A stretch of 64,000 nucleotides of DNA from QHXW01 sp963768075 (GTDB lineage Bacteria > Acidobacteriota > Terriglobia > Bryobacterales > Bryobacteraceae). The stretch covers positions 62,001-126,000 of the forward strand of contig CAVYHD010000022.1 of the NCBI GenBank assembly GCA_963768075.1. The letters are read 5' to 3'. Of the stretch, positions 18,354 through 26,667 are shown one piece after another. The notes beneath the pieces are model-generated. The model made no database searches. It saw nothing but the letters and a program-made list of their open reading frames with translations, and was not told the origin of the DNA. Both the position numbers and the translations under genes were made by a program. Position 1 is the stretch's first letter; each line of letters begins with the position of its first letter.

Positions 18354-19250
18354 ATGGTGCCCTCGTCGACGCTGCTCAGCCTTGTTTGGTTTACCCCAGA
18401 GCACGAAATGACGCTCCATAGCTTCGGCTATGGTTCAGACAATTACGATGGATTACCGCACACGCATTGCGAATACTGCATCGTGATCTGCCTCAGGGGT
18501 TCCATGGAAGTCATCCGTTCGCACGAGCGGCAGCTGATCCATCCTGGCGAGTTAGTGGTCGTAAACCCCGGGGAATTGCATCGTTGCCGATTTGGGGTGC
18601 AGGAGCCGCGGTCGGAAGGACTCACGCTCATCCTTACTCGCAGAATGATGCATCACTTGATGCAATTCATGGCGTGGCCGGATTGCGGCCTCGACAGCGA
18701 CTTCTTGTTTGGCGGGAAGTACTCTCACCCGGAAGCCGCGAGCATCGCTACCAAACTGGTTGGCGAGTTGCAGGAACAAGGCCGCGGTTACAGTCTGATG
18801 ATGGAGTCTCTGGCGCGGGAGATCCTGGTTCACGTCCTGAGGTCATGGCCCGGTCACCTCGTGGTGCCCACACACCTGAACCTTAGTCCCCAATTGCGGT
18901 GGCTGCACATGCATAAAGCAATGGAGTACATGAACAGAGATGGAAAGGGAGCTTTCCGGCTATCCGCTCTGTGCACAAAACTCGGAGTAAGCCCGTCTCG
19001 TTTTACACCGCTGTTCAAGAACTCCGCGGGCGTGAGCCCGCATCTTTATTACAACTCTTTGCTGGTCTACAAGGCTCGCCGGTTGCTTCAAGAGGAGAGT
19101 TGCGCGACCAAAGAAGTGGCTCTCAAACTGGGATTCAAGTCCGTTAGTCACTTTTGCGCTCTGTTTCATCAGATCACCGGAGTCACGCCGCAATCCGAGT
19201 CCCCGTTGAGAAAAATGAGCTTGGACGGAATTCCATCGGGTTGGGACTGA
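18354..19250 (+). CDS. AraC-family transcriptional regulator with cupin sensor
   Basis: A protein of 298 residues. The N-terminal part is a cupin arabinose-binding-type domain (HTHCEYCIVICLRGSMEV, HPGELVVVNPGELHRCRFG). The C-terminal hundred residues hold two helix-turn-helix units: LSALCTKLGVSPSRFTPLFK and ATKEVALKLGFKSVSHFCALF, ending with the family signature HQITGVTPQ. It is the last gene of the catabolic cluster and probably controls it in response to its substrate. No operator could be assigned. Confidence 0.92.
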   Translation: MVPSSTLLSLVWFTPEHEMTLHSFGYGSDNYDGLPHTHCEYCIVICLRGSMEVIRSHERQLIHPGELVVVNPGELHRCRFGVQEPRSEGLTLILTRRMMHHLMQFMAWPDCGLDSDFLFGGKYSHPEAASIATKLVGELQEQGRGYSLMMESLAREILVHVLRSWPGHLVVPTHLNLSPQLRWLHMHKAMEYMNRDGKGAFRLSALCTKLGVSPSRFTPLFKNSAGVSPHLYYNSLLVYKARRLLQEESCATKEVALKLGFKSVSHFCALFHQITGVTPQSESPLRKMSLDGIPSGWD

Positions 19251-19474
19251 TCGCGACGCCTCGACATCTGGCGCCAAGCGGCCATCGACGGATTGACGGC
19301 GGAGTCGATCGATTGCGGTGAAGGCCAAAACTTCTTGTATGAGCTGGTAAACGCCCTGGCGGCGTCTGGCGCTTCTATCGTACGCTGATTCTGGTCCTGC
19401 TAGATGGTACTCACACTCGGTTCACCAAACGGAGGTCGTACCTGAAGGCATAGACCTCAATAAGGGAGGCACCA

Positions 19475-21043
19475 ATGCACACTCGTTCCAGCCAGTCTTT
19501 CGCAGGCGTGAGCCGGCGCGATCTGTTCCGAACCGGAAGTTTAGTTGCGGCTGGCTTCGTCGGCGCCGAAACAGCTCAGGGCGCCAATGCAAAAATTCCC
19601 GATCCGGAAGTGTACACTCGTATCGGCGTTCGCCCTTTTATCAACTGCACCGCGACGTACACCATTAACGGCGGCTCGCAGATGCTGCCGGAGGTGATCT
19701 CCACGATCGCGCAGGCCTCCTACCACCACGTGAACCTCGACGAGTTGATGGAGAAAGTCGGTGATCGACTCGCTGAATTGCTCCAGGCCGGATGGGGTAT
19801 CGTGACGGCTGGGACAGCAGCGGCCCTGACCCACGCCACTGCTGGCTGCTTAGCGGGAACAGATCCGGAAAAAATTCAGCGGCTACCGAACCTGGAGGGA
19901 TTGAAGAATGAAGTCATCATGCCGCGTGAATCCCGCAACGTGTACGATCACGCCATCCGCACGCTAGGCGTGAGAATCATAGAGGTGAATTCACCCGCGG
20001 AGTTGCGCGCGGCGATCAGCCCGCACACCGCCATGATCGCCATGCTCGGCAGTTATTTCGGGCCGGTGAAATTCGATCTCAAGGACATAGCTCCCGTCGC
20101 CCGCGAGCAGAACATTCCCATCCTGGTGGACGCCGCCGCGGATTACCTGATCGTGCCCAATCCATACATCGCCTTGGGCGCCGATCTGGTAGCGTACAGT
20201 GGCGGCAAAATCATTCGTGGGCCGCAAAATGCCGGGCTGCTGATCGGCCGGCGAGACCTGGTTCGCGCGGCCTGGGCCAACAGTTCGCCCCATCACGCCT
20301 TTGGGCGCGCCCTGAAGGTGAGTAAGGAAGAAATCATGGGCATGCTGCGCGCGGTCGAGATCTGGCGCACGGAACGCGACATTCAGGCCGACTTTCGTGA
20401 GTGGGAATCCTGGTACGCCGACATTTCCGGGGTTATCACCCGCGTGCCAGGCGTTGGGGCGGAGGTTCGAGGACCCGTACGCGGCGGGCCATTTCCGGTG
20501 CTGAACGTGTCTTGGGATCCCGAAAAGATCGGCCTGACAGCCGGCCAGATCGGGCGGATGCTGCTTGAGGGCGAACCGAGAATCATGACGCACGCGGAAG
20601 GCGAAGGCCATTCATTTTTGATCCGCCCGGTCGCCATGAAGTCCGGCGAACATAAAATCGTTGCGCAGCGGCTTTTCGAGGTACTCGGCTCAGCGCCGGC
20701 GCGTAAAGAAGCGACGCAACAGAACCCGCCTTCCGTGGATATTTCTGGCAGCTGGGACGTGGAGATCGAGTATGAGGTCGGTTCCGCGCGTCACAAGCTT
20801 TTTCTTGCCGCCCAGGGAAACCACGTCACCGGGTTCCATGACGGCTGGGCATATCGGGGCGACCTTACGGGTGAAATTGACGGACATCGGGTGAAGTTGC
20901 GGAGCTCTCTTCCCGCGGATGGGAACCATCTGTCCTACGTGTTCACCGGTTCGGCCTCTGGCGAGGGAATCTCCGGCGACGTCGAGATTGGAGAATACGG
21001 CCGCGCCCACTGGCGCGCCCGGCGGCAGGCCGCCTCCACCTAA
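19475..21043 (+). CDS. Exported SelA-like PLP-dependent protein with C-terminal beta domain
   Basis: A protein of 522 residues with GGGAGG five bases before ATG. The N-terminus VSRRDLFRTGSLVAAGFVGA is a twin-arginine signal. Residues about 45-410 match the SelA/DgaE-type aminotransferase fold: RPFINCTATYTINGGSQML, VTAGTAAALTHATAGCLAG, ILVDAAADYLIVPN and the PLP-lysine motif YSGGKIIRGPQNAGLLIG. Residues 420-522 are an added beta-rich module (DISGSWDVEIEYEVGSARHK, GDLTGEIDGHRVKLRSS, FTGSASGEGISGDVEIGEYG). Selenocysteine synthesis is very unlikely given export and no neighbouring sel genes. A secreted lyase or racemase-like enzyme is possible; function unknown. Confidence 0.85.
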   Translation: MHTRSSQSFAGVSRRDLFRTGSLVAAGFVGAETAQGANAKIPDPEVYTRIGVRPFINCTATYTINGGSQMLPEVISTIAQASYHHVNLDELMEKVGDRLAELLQAGWGIVTAGTAAALTHATAGCLAGTDPEKIQRLPNLEGLKNEVIMPRESRNVYDHAIRTLGVRIIEVNSPAELRAAISPHTAMIAMLGSYFGPVKFDLKDIAPVAREQNIPILVDAAADYLIVPNPYIALGADLVAYSGGKIIRGPQNAGLLIGRRDLVRAAWANSSPHHAFGRALKVSKEEIMGMLRAVEIWRTERDIQADFREWESWYADISGVITRVPGVGAEVRGPVRGGPFPVLNVSWDPEKIGLTAGQIGRMLLEGEPRIMTHAEGEGHSFLIRPVAMKSGEHKIVAQRLFEVLGSAPARKEATQQNPPSVDISGSWDVEIEYEVGSARHKLFLAAQGNHVTGFHDGWAYRGDLTGEIDGHRVKLRSSLPADGNHLSYVFTGSASGEGISGDVEIGEYGRAHWRARRQAAST

Positions 21044-21526
21044 CCGGAAAACGGCATCGGGCTGTTCTTGCCTGATCTTTGCCTTCATGCACGGCTGCCT
21101 TCCAGCGATCCTCCCGTGGACACGGCGGCCAATGCTCTCGAAATCCATTTTGCCGCCGGTTCCGTATTACCCAATGAAAGGCGCCTCACCTGAGAAGGCG
21201 CAAACCAAGGGGATAAACGTGCGGAAATACATTTTGCCGGCGCTGTTGACCGCTTGTTTTCGCTCAAGCCCTTCGTCAATGAAACGCTTACATTGTGGCC
21301 GCGGTGGATGATTTCGACGCTCTAGTACAAGTTTGCCGGTGTCGTTGCACACGTTCATGGTCAGCGATCGCTGGACCTATTTCTCGGGCCGTTCCCTTCG
21401 GCGTGTGGGGCCGCGCGAGCAGCCGTCCTCTGGTCCGTGCGCTTATTTTTTGATAAAACTTATGATCATTGGTCGGACGTAGAGCCGAATGCAAGGCAAG
21501 CTCCAACATCGGTGCGTGGCGGAATA
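21044..21526. other. Gene-free stretch
   Basis: 483 bp between the SelA-like gene and the sigma factor. Short ORFs exist on both strands but none shows a family motif or a convincing ribosome site. The promoter for the sigma/anti-sigma operon presumably lies near the right end. Confidence 0.5.
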
Positions 21527-22111
21527 ATGCTCCCGCTAATACTCGCCATTCAAGCTGGCGCTGGGGATGGTGAGCTGATCGAGCGCCTGAAGCGCCGGGA
21601 TCCGCAGGCTCTCGCCGAGCTGTACGATCGCTATGGCCGCATGGCCTACTCGCTCGTTCTGCGGGTGGTGCGCGACCGGGCCATAGCCGAGGATGTAGTG
21701 CAGGAAACATTCCTGCGCGTGTGGAATCGAGCGCACTCGATCGACTCCGACAGAGGGACAATTGGACCATGGTTGCTGGCCGTAGCCCGCAATCGGGCGA
21801 TCGACTATTTGCGCTCATCGGCGGGGCGCGATCGGCACGCGGCGGTGGAGCTGGATGAAACCGATCTCGCGCCGTTGTACCGCGAGATGGAAGCCGGTAT
21901 TCTCGTCTCCGATCGGGTTCGCCGCGTTAAGGCGGCCATGGAGAAGCTTGCGCCCAATCACCGGACCGTAGTGGAGCTGGCATATTTCGAGGGCCTGTCG
22001 CAGCCGGAAATGTCGGCCAAAATGGGACAGCCTCTGGGCACGATCAAAACCTGGGTGCGGACAGCGTTGCAAAGTCTGCGCGATGAGCTGGGCGTGGCGG
22101 TGTCATCATGA
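21527..22111 (+). CDS. ECF-type RNA polymerase sigma factor
   Basis: A protein of 194 residues from ATG 21527, which has GGCGGA upstream; the frame opens earlier (21437) but that part has no sigma character. Region 2: ALAELYDRYGRMAYSLVLRV, AEDVVQETFLRVWNRA, LLAVARNRAIDYLRS. Region 4: HRTVVELAYFEGLSQPEMSA then GTIKTWVRTALQSLRDEL. Its stop overlaps the start of the anti-sigma gene (ATGA), so the two are translationally coupled. Likely an SigK/RskA-like stress module. Confidence 0.95.
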   Translation: MLPLILAIQAGAGDGELIERLKRRDPQALAELYDRYGRMAYSLVLRVVRDRAIAEDVVQETFLRVWNRAHSIDSDRGTIGPWLLAVARNRAIDYLRSSAGRDRHAAVELDETDLAPLYREMEAGILVSDRVRRVKAAMEKLAPNHRTVVELAYFEGLSQPEMSAKMGQPLGTIKTWVRTALQSLRDELGVAVSS

Positions 22112-22857
22112 ACTGCGACCAACTCCGCGAGCACTATGAACTGTACACGTTGGGCATTGCCGAAGAACCGGAGCGCGGCGAAATCCGCGATCATCTCAAC
22201 CGCGGATGCGAGGTCTGTGGGGCGGGCGTGAAGCGCGCGGTGGAAACCACGGTGCTTGTGGGCGCCTCGGTGCCTTCGGCGCAGCCCTCCGCGCAGCTTC
22301 GCCGCCGGATTTTGGCTTCGGTTGGGTCGGAGCAAGGCCGCTTCGGCCTAGCTTGGACGCCTGTCGTGGCAATGGCAGCGCTGCTGCTGGTGGTGGCAGC
22401 GTACTTCGCCGTCAATAACCGCCGCAACGCGAACGACGCGGCCCGCCTGCGAGATCAGATTAGCGCGCAGACCGTCGAAATCGTCCGCCTCACCGAGGCT
22501 TTTGCGATTCTCTCCGGTCCCAGCACGACGGAGGCTTCTTTTGGAGGCCAGCAGCCCCGGCCGCCCCACGGTAAGGTGTTCGTAAGTCCCTCTCGCGGTG
22601 TTCTGCTGATAGCATCCAACCTTCCGCGCACACCCGCCGACAAGATATACGAGATGTGGATTATCCCCAAAGGCGCCAAGCCCGTTCCGGCTGGCCTGTT
22701 CCAGTCACAGGACGACGGCAGTGCGATGCACGTCCGGGCTGGAATTGTGGACCTGGCGTCCACTGCCGCGGTGGCTGTCACCGTGGAGAACGAAGCCGGC
22801 GCCGATCAGCCCAGTGTGCAGCCGCTGATTGTCGCACCGCTCCCGAGCGTAAACTGA
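22108..22857 (+). CDS. Anti-sigma factor, RskA-like
   Basis: A protein of 249 residues. The N-terminal cytoplasmic domain (CDQLREHYELYTLGIAEEPE, DHLNRGCEVCGAGVK) binds the sigma factor. One membrane segment follows (VVAMAALLLVVAAYFAV, about residues 88-105), then the RskA C-terminal domain: GKVFVSPSRGVLLIASNLPR, DKIYEMWIIPKGAKPVPAG and VAVTVENEAGADQPS. It overlaps the sigma gene by four bases. Membrane-anchored, releasing the sigma factor on an extracytoplasmic signal, as known for the family. Confidence 0.93.
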   Translation: MNCDQLREHYELYTLGIAEEPERGEIRDHLNRGCEVCGAGVKRAVETTVLVGASVPSAQPSAQLRRRILASVGSEQGRFGLAWTPVVAMAALLLVVAAYFAVNNRRNANDAARLRDQISAQTVEIVRLTEAFAILSGPSTTEASFGGQQPRPPHGKVFVSPSRGVLLIASNLPRTPADKIYEMWIIPKGAKPVPAGLFQSQDDGSAMHVRAGIVDLASTAAVAVTVENEAGADQPSVQPLIVAPLPSVN

Positions 22858-22923
22858 TGAACCTGAGTTTCCGGGCGCCCTGGAAATGCTCGCTGACGAG
22901 GGTACGGTTGCGCAGCACTCGAT

Positions 22924-24204
22924 CTACCCGGCCAAGCGTCTGGCAACGATCAGCGTGATGTCGTCGTGCTGCTCTCCCGGGCTGAACGCCGGACTTCGTC
23001 AACAATCGCCGCGAGCAAGTCTGAGGAAGACGTTCCCGATGCCGCCGCAGCGCTCCGATCAGCCGCCGTTCGCCGAATTCCTCTTCCGCATCGTTGAACG
23101 ATTCAGTGACGCCATCGGTGTAGAGTGGCGAGGGTGTCACCGGAGAGCAGCCGCCGCTCGCCAATCGAACAATTCCATTCCTGGAACAGTCCCAACACCG
23201 TGGCCGTGGAATCGAGCCGTTCGAGCATGTTATCGCTCCGCAGAAGAAGAGCGCAAAGATGCCCGCAATTGGCGTACCGCAAGCGGCCTGATTGATCGTC
23301 ATACTCGGCGAAAAAGAGCGTTGCGTACGCGTTCTCAGCCGTATTTTCGAAAAAGAGCTGATTCACCGAACGCAGGAAGCGCTGCGGCTGATCCAGAGCG
23401 ATAGCGCACTGGCTGCGCAGATTCGCCTGCAAGATTGGCCATCAGCAGACGCGGCGGCGATTCCTTTTCCGGCGATATCGCCGACCACTAACCCGAGCCG
23501 CCCTCGCCCAGATCCAGGAAATCGTAGTAATCGCCCCCAACCTGGCGTGCCTGGATGCAAATGCCGGCGTACTCAAGTGTGGGGAGTGGCGGTAGCGTCT
23601 GGGGAAAAAGCCTGGCCTGCACTTGTTTCGCGATTGCCAGTTCATGGGCGGTGCGGCGTTCGGATTCCAGCTTTTCAGCCGCGGCGCGACGTTGTGCCTC
23701 GACGGCCCGGCTCACTTCGTCGAAGCTCACCAGCGCAAAGGAATTCCGATCCACATCTTCGAACCGGGTGAAACTCCGCCCCAAAGCGGAGCCTGTTCCG
23801 CGCGCTGCATGGATGGTTCGCCGGAACCCCGCTCTGGCCGTTCATATTTCATGCGCCGCAAGCGTGGTGTATGACGAAAGCGAACTCCGCGCCTGCTCCA
23901 TTCACGAAACTTCGCGGTGACATCTTCCGTAACAAAGACAACCTGCGTGGCGCGGCCGATGAGCTTGTGCTCAGGCGTTCCGGGATGAGGTGCGATCAAT
24001 GCGAGCACCGCGGTCCCATCCGGAGGCGCGACGGCTACCCAGCGCTGGCCGGTTGGAAGGCGGGCGTCGAAAGCCAGAGTTAAATCCGAGCTGGTCCAGA
24101 TAGAATCGCAGGCTGCGATCCTGATCGCGAACGAAAACATTGACTGCGTGAATGCCGAGGTAGGGAGACTCGCGCTCGAGGTCAGACGTAGGAGAACTGC
24201 CCAT
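22924..24204 (-). pseudogene. VOC (glyoxalase-like) domain fused to SpoIIE/RsbU-type phosphatase, multiply frameshifted
   Basis: Reading piecewise from ATG 24204 gives a VOC domain (YLGIHAVNVFVRDQDRSLRF, LAFDARLPTGQRWVAVAPPD, FVTEDVTAKFREWSRRGVRF, WGG then FTRFEDVDRNSFALVSFDE), a coiled linker (RRAAAEKLESERRTAHELA) and a PP2C/SpoIIE phosphatase (QARLFPQTLPPLPTLEYAG, GGDYYDFLDLG, GLVVGDIAGKGIAA, YANCGHLCALLL, LYTDGVTESFNDAEEEFGE, HDDITLIVARRLAG, stop at 22924). At least eight indels break it, near 24085, 23772, 23500, 23452, 23438, 23135, 23030 and 23000; both insertions and deletions occur. The metal-binding aspartates (GDYYD, GDIAG, DGVTE, HDD) are still recognisable. Probably not functional if the sequence is correct. 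Confidence 0.82.
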
Positions 24205-24214
24205 CGCGCGCTGG

Positions 24215-25102
24215 CTATTCGGGAGGCTGCAAAATGCCGCTGTCCGCCAGCCAGTCAGCAAGCCGCTGCGGCCAGCCCTTCAGCGTCGCAAGTTTCGACC
24301 GGTATCCCATATTGAAGCCGTGGCCGCCGCGCGCGAAGATATGGGCCTCCATGGGAACCTTGGCTGCGCGGTACGCTTCAATGAGTTTCACTATTGGAGC
24401 GGAACAGCATTCATCATCATCCGCTGCGAGCAAGAAGGCAGGCGGCGCATCCGGAGGGACGGCGGTAGGAATCCCAAGCGGCCCTGGATAAATCTGGATG
24501 ATGAAGTTCGGACGCGCGCTTTGCCGGTCGATGGGATCAGCCGCATTCGGATCGCCATCGGTTGGAGTGAACGTAACCCAGGAGACGACTTCGCCGCCCG
24601 CCGAGAATCCCATGATGCCGATCCGCTTTGGATCGAGCCCCCATTCTTGCGCGCGGCTGCGCACCAGGCGCATGGCGCGCTGCCCGTCTTGGCGCGGATG
24701 TATTTCAAGCGAGTACGGCGAGCCTTCCTCTCGAGGCAGGCGATACTTGAGCGCGAAAGCGGCAATGCCAAGACTCTTCAGGTATCGCGCGGGCTCATCG
24801 CCCTCCGCTTTGAAGACCAAGAGCCGGTGCCCGCCGCCCGGACAGATGACGACCGCCGCGCCCGTCGCCTTCTCCTTCGGAGGCAGGTACACCGTGATGG
24901 ACGGGTTGTTGATGTTGCGAATCCAGTAGTCTTTCGCAAGTTCGGGCTCATTGCGCCGGCTTTCGAACCCGGGCGCTCCGTTCGGCCAAAGCGGGACCTG
25001 CTGAGGTTGCTCCTGCGCCCGCACCGGCGCAATGGCGATACCCGCGAGCGGCCAGAGAATGAGCACGAATGACTTCCTGGTCCGGGAAACCCGAGCGGCC
25101 AT
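24215..25102 (-). CDS. Alpha/beta hydrolase, secreted acetyl-esterase-like
   Basis: A protein of 295 residues with a signal peptide (SFVLILWPLAGIAIAPVRAQ). Features of the BD-FAE/xylan-esterase-like group: VPLWPNGAPG near the mature N-terminus, AAVVICPGGGHRLL (oxyanion hole), nucleophile Ser in GIMGFSAGGEVVSW, Asp in LLAADDDECC, His in FARGGHGFNMGY. It likely removes acetyl groups from plant polysaccharide fragments outside the cytoplasm. Stands alone between the broken phosphatase and a TPR gene on the same strand. Confidence 0.9.
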   Translation of the reverse strand: MAARVSRTRKSFVLILWPLAGIAIAPVRAQEQPQQVPLWPNGAPGFESRRNEPELAKDYWIRNINNPSITVYLPPKEKATGAAVVICPGGGHRLLVFKAEGDEPARYLKSLGIAAFALKYRLPREEGSPYSLEIHPRQDGQRAMRLVRSRAQEWGLDPKRIGIMGFSAGGEVVSWVTFTPTDGDPNAADPIDRQSARPNFIIQIYPGPLGIPTAVPPDAPPAFLLAADDDECCSAPIVKLIEAYRAAKVPMEAHIFARGGHGFNMGYRSKLATLKGWPQRLADWLADSGILQPPE

Positions 25103-25189
25103 GTCTGAACCTCGACTCCGAATTATAGTCGTTGGCGGTGCGAGTTAGCATCCTCCGGTCAGCGCTCTCCACCATAACCCAGGCGCGCG

Positions 25190-26362
25190 CTACTTCAGCT
25201 CCCGTTTGAGCTGTGGGTCGAGGAAGCTCTCGCCGCTCACATCGCGCTCGAGCCGGTCTGTTTGCGCCCGCAGCATGCGCGCGGCGGCCGCCAATTCTTT
25301 GCGTCCTTCCTCTTTGCGGCCCACACGCACCAGGATTTGTCCTCTCAGGTAGTGCACACTGGCGCTCGCCTGATCGAGCCTGCCTGCGGTATCGAGGGCG
25401 GCGAGCGCTTGCGGATACTTTTCCTCTTTCCGGTAGAAACGGGCCAGCCCGAATGCGGAGCTCGCGATGTGCGAGTCGCGTCGCAGCGCTTCGCGGTAGT
25501 ACCGGGCGGCCTCGGCGTACTGCTCCAGATCCCACGAGACCCCACCCAACTGATCGTAGTTAAATGCCACTGCCGGCTCCAACGCCACATCTGCCAGGAA
25601 TTCCTTCTTGGCTCGCTCCAATTCGTGGCGCCGCCGGTAGGCCACGCCGAGAAAATAGTGGACGAATGGACGCTTCCCATCCATGGCGGCCGCGCGTTCG
25701 AGTGCGGCAACTGCGCGATCATTGTCCAACCGATGGAGATATGCCTTACCCATCACCATGTGAAACTCGGCGGAATCATTGCCGATCTCGAGCATGCGCT
25801 TGAGCGCGCGCTCCTCCACATCGCCGCGGCCCGCGTTGCCCGCCGCAATCGAGAGCACGTACAGGTATTGGAAATTTGCCTCTTCCTGGTCCCATAACGG
25901 CTCAAGAACACGAACCGCGTCGGCGTGCCGTTCCTGGAATAGGTAGCAGAGTCCCAGCAGATAGCCCGCCTGCGTCGAGCCAGGCATATCCCGCACGACC
26001 GATTCGAACGGCGGTATTGCCGCCCTGAACTCGTTTTGCCGGTAGTAGACCAGCCCGATGTTCAGGCGAACTCCCGCCACAGACGGCGCCAGCTTCTCCG
26101 CTATCTCGAGTTCCACGAGAGCGTCCTTCCACCGCTTGCGTCGCATGTGGATGACCCCCAGATTCGCGTGGGCTCCCGGATCGTTCGCCTGAACGGCCAG
26201 CACCTGCCGGAAAGCGGCCTCGGCCTGGACCAGATCGCCCTTCGCCAGAGCCCGCTCGCCGCGCTGGTAGGTCTCCCGGATGTCACTGTCGGCGCCGGCA
26301 AGACCCGCGGCCAGAAATAGCGCCAGGGTCCGACTCCTCCAGCGAAGCCCGAGGCGTGTCAC
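25190..26362 (-). CDS. Secreted TPR-repeat protein
   Basis: A protein of 390 residues with a leader (SRTLALFLAAGLAGAD). Ten or so TPR units follow, e.g. ALAKGDLVQAEAAFRQVLA, ANLGVIHMRRKRWKDALVE, MVMGKAYLHRLDNDRAVAA and YYREALRRDSHIASSAFGLA. Similar in design to the TPR genes at 3-5.6 kb. Periplasmic binding scaffold is inference. Transcribed toward the esterase with an 87-bp gap. Confidence 0.87.
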   Translation of the reverse strand: MTRLGLRWRSRTLALFLAAGLAGADSDIRETYQRGERALAKGDLVQAEAAFRQVLAVQANDPGAHANLGVIHMRRKRWKDALVELEIAEKLAPSVAGVRLNIGLVYYRQNEFRAAIPPFESVVRDMPGSTQAGYLLGLCYLFQERHADAVRVLEPLWDQEEANFQYLYVLSIAAGNAGRGDVEERALKRMLEIGNDSAEFHMVMGKAYLHRLDNDRAVAALERAAAMDGKRPFVHYFLGVAYRRRHELERAKKEFLADVALEPAVAFNYDQLGGVSWDLEQYAEAARYYREALRRDSHIASSAFGLARFYRKEEKYPQALAALDTAGRLDQASASVHYLRGQILVRVGRKEEGRKELAAAARMLRAQTDRLERDVSGESFLDPQLKRELK

Positions 26363-26520
26363 TTGAACAGTTTACCCGAAAAATCCAGGTCGACCTCAAG
26401 CGCAGGTTAAGACGTAACTCATTGTGCAAGTGTCATTTGATGCTTGAATCTATGCGAAACGGGAGACGTCGCTCCCAAGAATTGGATCGCCAGGATTCTA
26501 GTGGAAAGCGATTAGCTTAT

Positions 26521-26560
26521 GTTTCAATCGTTTGAAACTGGACAGTGTCCGTTTTCGGAC
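26521..26560. promoter_or_regulatory. Cluster of three adjacent palindromes upstream of TonB receptor
   Basis: Three perfect inverted repeats lie side by side: GTTTCAATCGTTTGAAAC (26521-26538, seven-base arms, LacI/TetR-operator-like), GGACAGTGTCC (26540-26550) and GTCCGTTTTCGGAC (26547-26560, five-base stem, four-base loop). They sit 108-147 bp before the TonB receptor start, in a 305-bp gap between two divergent genes. An operator role is inferred from symmetry and position. Confidence 0.5.
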
Positions 26561-26667
26561 GTGGCACAACGCGTGCTGATGCCAGGCCTGACCAAAACCG
26601 CTGACCGGAGTTGGGTGGTCCGGCCCCGCGGGAAGGCGGATATTTCCAGGTGCAAGGAGCTAAACGA

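Noticed and set aside
19475..21043. Selenocysteine synthase SelA
   Set aside because: Twin-arginine leader, extra C-terminal domain and absence of selB/selC nearby argue against it despite the similar PLP-lysine motif.
24320..25072. Plus-strand ORF of 250 residues
   Set aside because: Antisense of the esterase, whose catalytic triad is intact on the other strand.
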